Shown here: in pieces, positions 1 to 7,685 of the stretch
Layout: the number at the start of each line of letters is the position of its first letter
How positions within the stretch are numbered: position 1 is the first letter of the stretch
Assembly (NCBI GenBank): GCA_017556665.1
Contig: JAFYMJ010000137.1
Location: forward strand, 1 to 8,945
Reading direction: 5' to 3'
From: Bacteroidales bacterium
Lineage (GTDB): Bacteria; Bacteroidota; Bacteroidia; Bacteroidales; UBA932
DNA: 8,945 bases
Position numbers and translations under genes: made by a program
Notes under the pieces: model-generated
What the model was told of the DNA's origin: nothing
Seen by the model: the letters and a program-made list of their open reading frames with translations, nothing else
Database searches by the model: none

Positions 1-315
<315 letters not shown>

Positions 316-360
316 TTAAAACATTTACATTTCAATTTTCCACCTTGCAGAAAACACGCG

Positions 361-368
361 CAAATGTA
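361..368 (-). promoter_or_regulatory. Candidate Bacteroidota -7 box for gap
   Basis: On the minus strand this reads TACATTTG, an exact match to the Bacteroidota sigma-factor -7 consensus TAnnTTTG. Transcription would start near 355 and leave a leader of roughly 55-60 bases before the gap ATG at 297. I see no convincing -33 TTTG at the usual distance of about 20 bases upstream; the stretch there is A/T-rich. No equally good -7 box is visible for the divergent surE in 298-439: the nearest is TACCTTTA at 390-397, which misses the final G. Motif match is direct, function is inferred. Confidence 0.5.
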
Positions 369-439
369 TAAAAATTGAATGAAATTAACTACCTTTACAC
401 TCGATTTTTTAATATTTTTTTAACATATTATATAAAATA

Positions 440-1222
440 ATGCGCGAGATTCTTATTACCAACGATGACAGTTACACTTCTAAAGGAATTAAAGTAATAA
501 TAAAGTTACTTGCAGAGTATGGTAACGTAACTGTTGTTGCACCAAAAGAGCCTCAATCAGGTAAATCTGTAGCAGTAACACTTAATGCCCCATTAAGGTT
601 TAATCTGCATGAAACATATACACACACCAATGGAAACAAAGTAACCATTTACACATTAACAGGCACACCGTCAGACTGTGTAAAAATGGCTATGAATGAT
701 TTGTTCGTCAATGATTTGCCAGATTTGTTGGTATCTGGAATAAACCATGGTTCAAATGCATCGTCGGGAGCATTATACTCAGGCACACTTAGTGCGGCAA
801 TTGAGGGAACTTTATATAACATACCCTCTATTGGCGTTTCTGTGGATGACCATAGTGCAGATGCAGATTTTTCTGCTGTAGAAACTATTCTACCAAAGAT
901 TCTTGATAACTATTTCAAGACAGAATTAGATAAGGGGGTATACCTTAACATTAACTTTCCAAAATGTAGTCCTGATGCAATAAAAGGGGTAAAAATAGCA
1001 AGACAGGGAAAAGGGAGATGGACAAAAGAGTTTGAAAGGAGAATTGATCCTCATGGCAAACCATATTACTGGATGTCAGGAGAGTTTATAAATACCGATA
1101 CAGAAACTACAGATGCAGACCACATCCTTCTGGAGAACAAATATGTTACCATTGTACCCCACAAGATTGACACAACTGATTACAACAGCGTAAAATTACT
1201 GGAAAGCAACTGGATTTTATAA
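440..1222 (+). CDS. surE: 5'/3'-nucleotidase SurE (survival protein)
   Basis: SurE is a cytoplasmic, metal-dependent phosphatase that removes phosphate from nucleoside 5'- and 3'-monophosphates and, in some species, trims short polyphosphate. It is linked to stationary-phase survival. The 260-residue length is normal. The metal-binding start of the family is present as TNDDS, with Asp9 and Asp10; the residue after them is Ser where the family usually has Gly. Ser40 lies in PKEPQSGKS, matching the family's conserved SG position. GTPSDCV is at 75-81, and SGINHGSN at 99-106 supplies the metal-ligand Asn102. YSGTLSAAIEG follows at 113-123. The ATG directly precedes the conserved first beta strand, so the start is secure, although there is no Shine-Dalgarno sequence and the leader is A/T-rich. 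It is first of a likely surE-lpxB-dapF transcript, with 28 bases to lpxB. Confidence 0.95.
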   Translation: MREILITNDDSYTSKGIKVIIKLLAEYGNVTVVAPKEPQSGKSVAVTLNAPLRFNLHETYTHTNGNKVTIYTLTGTPSDCVKMAMNDLFVNDLPDLLVSGINHGSNASSGALYSGTLSAAIEGTLYNIPSIGVSVDDHSADADFSAVETILPKILDNYFKTELDKGVYLNINFPKCSPDAIKGVKIARQGKGRWTKEFERRIDPHGKPYYWMSGEFINTDTETTDADHILLENKYVTIVPHKIDTTDYNSVKLLESNWIL

Positions 1223-1250
1223 CATCAATAAAATATCATTTTACTACATT

Positions 1251-2396
1251 ATGCGATACTATCTTATAGCAGGTGAAGCATCGGGCGATTTACATGGTTC
1301 AAATCTGATGAAAGGATTGAAATCGGCCGACAAAAATGCTCAATTCAGGTATTGGGGAGGTGATTTGATGCAATCAGAGGGAGGAGAACTTGTAAGGCAT
1401 TATAAAGAGACTGCCGTTATGGGATTAGTAGAGGTATTGACCCATTTGGGAAAAATTTCAAGGAATCTGAATGATTGCAAAAAAGATATACTTGAATACA
1501 ACCCAGATGTAATAATACTTATAGATTATCCGGGGTTCAACTTTAGAATTGCAGAATTTGCAAAGAAAAAAGGGTTTAAGGTATTTTATTACATAGCTCC
1601 AAAAGTATGGGCATGGAAAGAGAAAAGGGTTCACAGACTAAAAAAATGGGTAGACAGACTGTTTATCATTTTCCCTTTTGAGATAGAATATTTTAAGAAA
1701 TGGGGCATAAATGCCATATATAATGGCAATCCCCTACTCGACAGTGTGGATAACTACAAATACGCCAACGAATCAATTGAAGAGTTCTGCAAAAGAACTG
1801 GTATTGACAGTTGCAAACCTTTTGTTGGCCTGCTGGCTGGAAGCCGTAAAGCCGAAATCAAGTATCTGCTACCCAGAATGGTTGAAGTTGCTGAAAGATA
1901 CCCTCAATATAACTTTCTTCTGGCAGGTGCACCATCTACAAACAAGGAAATTTATACAGATATTTTAGGCAAAGAGAATAAAAACATTATACTTTTACAA
2001 AACGAAACCTACTCAATTCTTAAACATTCAAAGGCTGCCATTATCAGTTCTGGCACCGCCAGTCTTGAGGCTGCATTGATTGGCACACCTCAGGTAGTTG
2101 GATATGGAGGAAACGAGATAACATACAGAATTGCAATGCTTGTTCTTAAAATCAAATATATAAGCCTTGCAAATCTTATTATGGACAAGAAAATATTCAA
2201 AGAACTGCTTCAACATGATTGCACACCAGACAAATTGTCGGCTGAATTGGATATGCTCCTTAATAACCAGGAGTACATAAACAATATGAAAGCAGACTAC
2301 GCTTTGGTAAGAGAGGCATTGGGAGGAAAAGGTGCCTCAGAGAAAGTTGCTGATGCAATGGTTCAAGAACTTATAAAAATGAAAACCAATAATTAA
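1251..2396 (+). CDS. lpxB: Lipid-A-disaccharide synthase
   Basis: LpxB is a family GT19 glycosyltransferase at the inner face of the cytoplasmic membrane. It joins UDP-2,3-diacylglucosamine and lipid X to form the tetraacyl disaccharide of lipid A, releasing UDP. The 381-residue length is typical. Visible family motifs in order are GEASGDLHG at 8-16 (with the conserved Glu9), VMGLVEVL at 56-63, DYPGFNFRIA at 92-101, IAPKVWAWKEKR at 115-126, the LLAGSRKAEIKY stretch at 194-205 and SSGTASLEA at 266-274 followed by GTP at 278-280, which forms part of the UDP-sugar site. All look intact, so the protein should be active, and it tells us the host makes lipopolysaccharide. It lies 28 bases after surE and 5 bases before dapF. 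There is no ribosome binding site of the Shine-Dalgarno type; the ATG sits immediately before the conserved YYLIAGEASGD strand, which fixes the start. Confidence 0.97.
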   Translation: MRYYLIAGEASGDLHGSNLMKGLKSADKNAQFRYWGGDLMQSEGGELVRHYKETAVMGLVEVLTHLGKISRNLNDCKKDILEYNPDVIILIDYPGFNFRIAEFAKKKGFKVFYYIAPKVWAWKEKRVHRLKKWVDRLFIIFPFEIEYFKKWGINAIYNGNPLLDSVDNYKYANESIEEFCKRTGIDSCKPFVGLLAGSRKAEIKYLLPRMVEVAERYPQYNFLLAGAPSTNKEIYTDILGKENKNIILLQNETYSILKHSKAAIISSGTASLEAALIGTPQVVGYGGNEITYRIAMLVLKIKYISLANLIMDKKIFKELLQHDCTPDKLSAELDMLLNNQEYINNMKADYALVREALGGKGASEKVADAMVQELIKMKTNN

Positions 2397-2401
2397 AAGA
2401 T

Positions 2402-3235
2402 ATGATAGTACACGCATACAAATATCAAGGTGCAGGAAATGACTTTGTTATTCTAGACAACAGAAACGGTGAGTATGACCTTACTCCAGAACAGGTAAAC
2501 AGATTGTGCGACAGAAGATTTGGCATTGGTTCAGATGGTCTTATGCTTCTTGGCAAAAGTGATAAATATGATTTCTCTATGAGATATTTCAATGCAGATG
2601 GATATGAAGGGACAATGTGTGGAAACGGAGGAAGATGTCTTGTTGCTTTTGCTGCACACAGAGGAATCAAGAATTTTGATTTTAATGCAATTGATGGATT
2701 CCATACTGCACAAGTTTTGGATTTTACCCCTCACAGATGCATTGTAAGACTAAAAATGATAGATCTTAACTCTTATAACAAGTATTCAGAGAACGCATAT
2801 TTCCTAAATACAGGTTCACCCCACTATGTAGAATTTGTAGAGGATACTGCAACTTATCCTGTAGATGAGAAAGGCAAATACTGGAGATACTGCAAAGATT
2901 TTGAAGGGGGCACAAATGTAAATTTTGTTCAGATAAATGACAACAGCATTAATGTGAGAACATACGAGAGAGGTGTAGAAGCAGAAACATTTGCATGTGG
3001 AACAGGTGTAACAGCATCATCAATTTCAACTTACATCCACTCCCCTAACAAAGGATACGCTTCTAAAGAGATATGTAGCAATGACCCTCAAACAGAAGCA
3101 GTAAAATATGACATTCACGCTTTAGGTGATGACTTGTCAGTTGACTTCAAATATAATAAAGAAAGCAAGACCTTTACAGATATTTATCTGACAGGTCCTG
3201 CTACATTTGTATTTGAATGTGATATTGAACTATAG
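2402..3235 (+). CDS. dapF: Diaminopimelate epimerase
   Basis: DapF is a cofactor-independent cytoplasmic epimerase that converts LL- to meso-2,6-diaminopimelate, the precursor of lysine and of the peptidoglycan cross-link. Length is 277 residues, usual for the family. The N-terminal motif YQGAGNDFVILD spans 8-19. The two catalytic cysteines are both present: Cys73 in MCGNGGRC (72-79) and Cys199 in ETFACGTG (195-202), one in each half of the pseudo-symmetric fold. GIGSDG is at 41-46 and TGSPHYVEF near 137-145. It begins 5 bases after the lpxB stop, which argues for co-transcription and perhaps translational coupling. It ends with TAG one base before the stop of the convergent yggS. No truncation or odd composition is seen. 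Pairing with lpxB puts two envelope-precursor enzymes on one transcript. Confidence 0.97.
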   Translation: MIVHAYKYQGAGNDFVILDNRNGEYDLTPEQVNRLCDRRFGIGSDGLMLLGKSDKYDFSMRYFNADGYEGTMCGNGGRCLVAFAAHRGIKNFDFNAIDGFHTAQVLDFTPHRCIVRLKMIDLNSYNKYSENAYFLNTGSPHYVEFVEDTATYPVDEKGKYWRYCKDFEGGTNVNFVQINDNSINVRTYERGVEAETFACGTGVTASSISTYIHSPNKGYASKEICSNDPQTEAVKYDIHALGDDLSVDFKYNKESKTFTDIYLTGPATFVFECDIEL

Positions 3236-3251
3236 ACTATTTGTTATAGTT
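3228..3251. terminator. Inverted repeat across the dapF/yggS convergent stops, possible bidirectional terminator
   Basis: The arms AACTATA (3228-3234) and TATAGTT (3245-3251) are perfect reverse complements around a 10-base interior, with a possible extra G-U pair inside. Both stop codons fall within it: TAG of dapF at 3233-3235 and TAG of yggS at 3237-3239. The two genes are otherwise separated by a single base, so no conventional terminator fits between them. The stem is short, A/T-rich and lacks a downstream T-run on either strand, so intrinsic termination is only a possibility. Confidence 0.25.
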
Positions 3252-3914
3252 GCGGGCCCCAAAAATTGAGGTCCCAATTCTAACCATAGTGCTTCCTAAA
3301 GCAACAGCTATTTTATAATCTCCACTCATTCCCATAGACAATTCTGTAAAATATGGATGGGTGGAGATAAATTTTTCCTTTACATTATCAAAGAATGTCT
3401 TAAGCAAGGTAAATTCTCTTGTAATCTGATCTGCATCATCTACAAAAGAAGCCATTCCCATTAATCCGCATATATTTACCCCTTGTAATGGGTTTGCGGC
3501 TGTCTTCTCCATTATATCCAAAATCTCTTCTTTGTCAAAGCCTTGCTTACTCTCTTCTTGTGCAATATGCATTTCAAGCAGACAATTGATTTTAAGATTA
3601 TGGTTTACAGCATATTTATTTACTTCGTTTAGAAGTTTTAGACTGTCTATTGAATGTATCAAAGAAACATATGGCAATACCATTTTAAGCTTATTGGTTT
3701 GCAGATGACCAATAAAATGCCATTGGATATCGTTTGGCAAAGATTGCACCTTTGAAAGCATTTCTTGGGGGCGACTCTCTGCAAAAACCCTTTGCCCGGC
3801 ATTATATGCCTCTATAATTGCCTGGTTTGGATTAAATTTTGAAACTGCCACCAACTTTACAGTTGATGGCAGCTCATTTGTATATCTCTTTATATTATCT
3901 GCAATAGTATTCAT
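3237..3914 (-). CDS. yggS: YggS/PROSC-family pyridoxal phosphate homeostasis protein
   Basis: This is the single-domain, alanine-racemase-like PLP-binding protein that controls free pyridoxal phosphate and, in studied bacteria, affects amino acid pools. No catalytic activity is established for the family. Length is 225 residues, as expected. The PLP-linking lysine is Lys26 in VAVSK (22-26). Downstream family blocks are AESRPQEM, WHFIGHLQTNK, the GLMGMA stretch, and near the C-terminus LSMGMSGDY and GSTMVRIGTSIFGAR, which bind the cofactor phosphate and close the barrel. It starts 5 bases after the yidC stop and is last in the DUF349-yidC-yggS unit, so it should be co-transcribed. In many other bacteria yggS sits near cell-division or proline-synthesis genes, which is not the case here. 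Stop codons of this gene and dapF face each other one base apart. Identification is secure. Confidence 0.95.
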   Translation of the reverse strand: MNTIADNIKRYTNELPSTVKLVAVSKFNPNQAIIEAYNAGQRVFAESRPQEMLSKVQSLPNDIQWHFIGHLQTNKLKMVLPYVSLIHSIDSLKLLNEVNKYAVNHNLKINCLLEMHIAQEESKQGFDKEEILDIMEKTAANPLQGVNICGLMGMASFVDDADQITREFTLLKTFFDNVKEKFISTHPYFTELSMGMSGDYKIAVALGSTMVRIGTSIFGARNYNK

Positions 3915-3919
3915 ACAGA

Positions 3920-5794
3920 TTAATTTTTATTTTTCATTTGCTGTTGCATAGCCTGTTGTTGTTTGTACATTTCATCCAAACGTTGTTGGAACTTAGATTT
4001 CTTAACAGGTTTTGCATTTGCTGCCTTTGCTTTAAGTTGTGCAAACAATTTTTGCTCATCAATGAAATATTTTCTGATAACCCATGTCTGAGCAATGGTA
4101 ATTAAGTTAGACAACATATAATAGTAACTTAAACCACTTGAGAAATTGTTACACAATACCAATAAGAAAATTGGCATAAAGTATAATTGCATTGCTTTCA
4201 TACCAGGCATATCATTATTGCTTGGCATCTGATCCATATTCATTTTAGAATAGAAGAACATAGAGACAGCCATTAACAATGCAAACAAACTTACATGGTC
4301 ACCATATAACGGAATATTGAATGGTAAATCTAAAATAGTATCATATGTACTCAAGTCATCTGCCCAAAGGAATCCTTGTTGTCTTAGCTCAAATGAAGCT
4401 GGGAAGAAACGGAACATTGCAAATAGGATTGGGAATTGAAGCAACATTGGCAAACATCCGCCAAACATACTCACACCTGTCTTCTTGTACAATGCCATCA
4501 CCTCCTGTTGTTTCTTCATTGCATCTTCCTTCTTAGGATATTTTGCATTGATTTTCTCAATCTCTGGTTTCAACACTCTCATCTTTGCTGAAGACATATA
4601 AGATTTTAGTGTTAGAGGCGAGATCACCAATTTAATGGCAATTGTCATAAGCAGAATTATAATACCATAGTTTGAAATGAATCTGCTCAAGTAATCAAAG
4701 AAGTTGATGATTATAACTCTGTTGATCCATCCAATTAACCATCCGCCAAGTGGAACAATATTCTCAAATCCATAATCATAGCTCTTTAGCTCTTTATATA
4801 GATTTGGTCCAAAATAGAATTTGAAAGGAACTGATACCTCTTGTGCTGCATCATATCCTATCTGCATTTTGGCATTACACTCCATCAAATTTTTGTCGGG
4901 ATCTGTAACAGGATAAAATTTATACGACAAATCTCCTTGACTGAAAGAATTTTCTGCTACCATAATTGCAGAGAAGAACTGTTGCTGGAATGCAAACCAT
5001 TCAACTTTTGTGCTTAAAGATTCGCTGCTCTCCGCATTTCTGAAACCTAAATCTTCAACTTCCTCCTCATTAGGGAATTTATAGAATACAGAAGAATAGT
5101 TTTTCTCATTATCGTATCCTTTCTCCAATCTTGGAACATTCATTTTCCAGTTTACAAGCATTTGGGAGCCATTTCTTATATACTTGTCCATTCCAACCAT
5201 CTTAACATCAAAGTCAAGCATATAGCTGTCTGGAGACAAATTATACACATGCTCTACATATGCGTTATCTGCAAAAGCAAGTCTGAATACCAAAGATGAA
5301 TCTGTTTGTGCTACTTTAGTATAATTGAAAGTACTTGATTTTAAGAACGCTCTATGGAAATCGGAATAGAACTCCATATCCAGATTACTCGCATTCTGTT
5401 TTACAAGATACAAATCCAGGCTATCGTAAGTAAAATAATTTTTAATCAATACACTGGATGCCTGAGCTCCCTTTGTAGTGAAGGAAACTTTAATTTTATT
5501 GTTCTCCAAAGTATAGAACTCCTCTTGTCCAAATCTGGATTGCTCTAATAGAGAATCTGCATAAACTGGTACAGAACTGCCTGACATGGCATTTTGTGCC
5601 ATCTCACCTTGCTCTTGCAATGCTAAAGCTGCTGAGTCAATTTTTGGTGCATTTTTTAATGCCTCAACCGCAGCCAACGAATCTGCCACAAAAGCAGCCC
5701 TTTGTTGCTCATTATACACTTTGCTGTTATACCAGCTAAAACCAAACAAAATTAAACCAATCAGCACAAAGCCAATCAACGTGTTCTTATTCAT
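3920..5794 (-). CDS. yidC: Membrane protein insertase YidC (Oxa1 family, Gram-negative type)
   Basis: YidC inserts and folds inner-membrane proteins, alone or with SecYEG. The 624-residue protein has the Gram-negative layout. An N-terminal transmembrane segment (about 5-21) is followed by a large periplasmic domain (about 22-350). The conserved Oxa1 core starts at about 351: a transmembrane segment near 373-395, a charged cytoplasmic hairpin near 396-445 (PLTLKSYMSSAKM, then KKQQEVMALYKKTG), another segment at about 446-466 beginning GGCLPMLLQFPILFAMF, one near 500-516, and the last near 536-575. The C-terminal tail (about 586-624) is rich in Lys and Gln, as suits a ribosome-contacting end. 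The groove position that is Arg366 in E. coli aligns by eye with Lys388, keeping the positive charge. It lies 12 bases downstream of the DUF349 gene and 5 upstream of yggS. In Bacteroides yidC is, from memory, usually beside pyrG; that neighbour is absent. Confidence 0.97.
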   Translation of the reverse strand: MNKNTLIGFVLIGLILFGFSWYNSKVYNEQQRAAFVADSLAAVEALKNAPKIDSAALALQEQGEMAQNAMSGSSVPVYADSLLEQSRFGQEEFYTLENNKIKVSFTTKGAQASSVLIKNYFTYDSLDLYLVKQNASNLDMEFYSDFHRAFLKSSTFNYTKVAQTDSSLVFRLAFADNAYVEHVYNLSPDSYMLDFDVKMVGMDKYIRNGSQMLVNWKMNVPRLEKGYDNEKNYSSVFYKFPNEEEVEDLGFRNAESSESLSTKVEWFAFQQQFFSAIMVAENSFSQGDLSYKFYPVTDPDKNLMECNAKMQIGYDAAQEVSVPFKFYFGPNLYKELKSYDYGFENIVPLGGWLIGWINRVIIINFFDYLSRFISNYGIIILLMTIAIKLVISPLTLKSYMSSAKMRVLKPEIEKINAKYPKKEDAMKKQQEVMALYKKTGVSMFGGCLPMLLQFPILFAMFRFFPASFELRQQGFLWADDLSTYDTILDLPFNIPLYGDHVSLFALLMAVSMFFYSKMNMDQMPSNNDMPGMKAMQLYFMPIFLLVLCNNFSSGLSYYYMLSNLITIAQTWVIRKYFIDEQKLFAQLKAKAANAKPVKKSKFQQRLDEMYKQQQAMQQQMKNKN

Positions 5795-5806
5795 CTCTTA
5801 ATCTCT

Positions 5807-7573
5807 TTACTCAAACTGTTTGTCAATAATTTGTATTTTTTCCTCTATATGAATTAACTCTTCTTTTGCTATTGCCACTTTTCTTCTTACATCAGAAATT
5901 AGGGCATCTGCACCTTTGGATTTTGAGAAGAATCCAATATTGTTTTCAAAAGTGGCTATATCCTGCTCTATTTTCCTATACTTGTTCATTAGTTTCTCTC
6001 TCTCTGCTTTAAGACCTCTGCTTCCTTTGGAAGAGTTCTTAACCTCCATTACCATTTTCTTGAACTTGTTAAGCTTTTTCTCGCTGTCAAGAGACCTTAT
6101 ATCTGCAAAGTGAGCATCCATTGCAGCATTAAACTCTTGCTGTACTTTCTCCTTATCAGCAAATGGAACAAAGCCTATCTCATTCCATCTGTTTTGGAAT
6201 TCTCTCATTGCCAAAGTATTGTCCTCTTTTGAATCTGACAATTTATAATTTTTGATTTCTGCAATCAAATCTTGTTTAGCTTTAAGATTATTGCCATATC
6301 CTTCATCTACTTTACCAAAGTGGGCAGACTTTCTTTCAAAGAAATAATCACAAGCGGCTCTAAATCTCTTCCATACAATATCGGATTGTTTTCTTGCCAC
6401 AGGACCTACCTCTTTCCACAATTTTTGCAAATTGATAAGCTGATCTGTTGCTTTTTTCCAGTCCTCACTGTTAATCAAGGCTTCAGCCTGCTCACAAAGT
6501 TGCTCCTTACGTTTAAGATTGTCTTGCATAACATTCTTAAAGTTGGCGTAATACTCTCTCTTAGAGTTATAGAACTTATCACAAGCTTCTCTGAATCTGT
6601 CGTAGATTTTCTGATTGTCTTTTTTTGCAGCAAATCCTATAGTTTTCCATTTTTCCTGCAAATCTTCCATTTGTTTGGAAAGGGTATTCCATTCACTGGA
6701 TTCATCGGGGAAGACAGATGCAATTTGCTCTGCTTGCTCACAAATTAGAATTTTTGCCTCCAAATTGTTTTTTTGCTCCCCTTTAAGTTTCTCAAAGAAA
6801 GATTGATGTTTTTTATTGATTACAGAAGTGACGCTCTTGAATCTATCCCATATAGACTCTCTATGCTCTTTAGCTACAGGACCCAACTCTTTCCACTCCT
6901 GATGCAATTTTTGCAACTCTTTAAAGGCAATAACAATGTTACCCTCCTGCTCCAAAGCCTCTGCTTTCTCACACAAAAGAGTTTTAGCCTCTAAATTCTT
7001 CTTGAAATCCAAATCTCTGAACTCGTTATTAATTTTAATGTAGTCATAGAACTTTTCTACACAATGTTGGTATGTATCCCACAACTCTTTAACCTTGGAT
7101 TGAGGAACCATATCAATAGATTTCCATCTTGTCTGCAATTCTCTGAAAGCAGGTATAGTTGTATTCAAATCCTCTGTAGAGTCCAAAAGTGCTTTAAGTT
7201 CTTCTATTACTTTAAGTTTTAGAAGATAATTTTCCTCTTTTGCCTTTTCCTGCTCCTGGCTATTCTTTTGTTTCAGCTCTTTATACTGTGCATAGAACTC
7301 TTTAAAAGTAACCTCCTCATCAGATACTGAATCCTCATTTGACTCACCTTGCTCCTTGTTTTCATTAAGAACCTTATAAAAAGCAGCCTTATAAGACTCT
7401 CCATATTTAAGCAGGTCTGTTTTATCATCTGCTTCAACCATTTGAATGAATTTCTGAAGAATTTCAGCCAATGAAAGGTTAGACAAATCTAAAGTAAGAG
7501 CCTCATTGCTCTCCAAAATCTCTTGCTGTAAAACTTGTTCGTTTAACGCGGTAGTGTTTTTCTCTTGTTCCAT
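5807..7573 (-). CDS. DUF349 repeat protein, function unknown
   Basis: A 588-residue soluble, strongly charged, Glu/Lys-rich protein with no signal peptide or membrane segment. It contains about five copies of a helical unit of 70-80 residues, the DUF349 repeat, at roughly 118-180, 192-262, 270-343, 351-420 and 428-492. Each unit has a pattern of LCEQAEAL, a Trp-containing turn, LQKLWKEIGPVA-like text and then WxRFRxACDxFF. Examples are WKELGPVAKE at 227-236 and LWKEVGPVARK at 385-395. The N-terminal 115 residues are acidic and low in complexity, and the last 90 (about 500-588) look like a coiled coil. DUF349 proteins are common in Bacteroidota and Actinobacteria but their biochemical role is not settled to my knowledge, so no function is assigned. 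It is the first gene of the unit with yidC and yggS. Promoter candidates lie in the divergent spacer upstream. Family call is secure, start ATG at 7573 is the likely one. Confidence 0.9.
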   Translation of the reverse strand: MEQEKNTTALNEQVLQQEILESNEALTLDLSNLSLAEILQKFIQMVEADDKTDLLKYGESYKAAFYKVLNENKEQGESNEDSVSDEEVTFKEFYAQYKELKQKNSQEQEKAKEENYLLKLKVIEELKALLDSTEDLNTTIPAFRELQTRWKSIDMVPQSKVKELWDTYQHCVEKFYDYIKINNEFRDLDFKKNLEAKTLLCEKAEALEQEGNIVIAFKELQKLHQEWKELGPVAKEHRESIWDRFKSVTSVINKKHQSFFEKLKGEQKNNLEAKILICEQAEQIASVFPDESSEWNTLSKQMEDLQEKWKTIGFAAKKDNQKIYDRFREACDKFYNSKREYYANFKNVMQDNLKRKEQLCEQAEALINSEDWKKATDQLINLQKLWKEVGPVARKQSDIVWKRFRAACDYFFERKSAHFGKVDEGYGNNLKAKQDLIAEIKNYKLSDSKEDNTLAMREFQNRWNEIGFVPFADKEKVQQEFNAAMDAHFADIRSLDSEKKLNKFKKMVMEVKNSSKGSRGLKAEREKLMNKYRKIEQDIATFENNIGFFSKSKGADALISDVRRKVAIAKEELIHIEEKIQIIDKQFE

Positions 7574-7601
7574 ACCAGTTCAGTATAAAATTAATAACTT
7601 A

Positions 7602-7634
7602 CAAATATAATAAAAATTGATTATAGATAACTAA
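7602..7634 (-). promoter_or_regulatory. Candidate Bacteroidota promoter for the DUF349-yidC-yggS unit
   Basis: On the minus strand the sequence TATATTTG at 7609-7602 matches the -7 consensus TAnnTTTG exactly. About 21 bases further upstream the minus strand has TTAG (7634-7631), a weak match to the -33 TTTG. Transcription would begin near 7596, giving a leader of about 20-25 bases before the ATG at 7573. It overlaps the -33 region of the divergent trmD promoter, so the two polymerases would compete for this short spacer. Function is inferred from motif and position. Confidence 0.45.
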
Positions 7635-7647
7635 TTTTCTATCTTTG
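7617..7647 (+). promoter_or_regulatory. Candidate Bacteroidota promoter for trmD
   Basis: TATCTTTG at 7640-7647 is an exact match to the Bacteroidota -7 box TAnnTTTG. TTG at 7617-7619 lies 20 bases before it, the normal position of the -33 element (consensus TTTG). The expected transcription start is near 7653-7655, which leaves a leader of about 30 bases to the trmD ATG at 7686. This is the best complete promoter in the window. The match is direct and activity is inferred. Confidence 0.6.
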
Positions 7648-7685
7648 CCAAGCCACACAAACTAATAATAATAAACTCAATAACT

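Noticed and set aside
1711..1968. Small open frames inside lpxB, dapF and yidC on either strand
   Set aside because: All are contained within genes with clear family motifs, have no motifs of their own and no promoter or spacing evidence.
6272..6748. 158-codon plus-strand open frame opposite the DUF349 gene
   Set aside because: It lies wholly antisense to a well-supported repeat protein, and its Phe/Leu/Ser-rich translation is what the complement of Lys/Glu-rich coding sequence produces.
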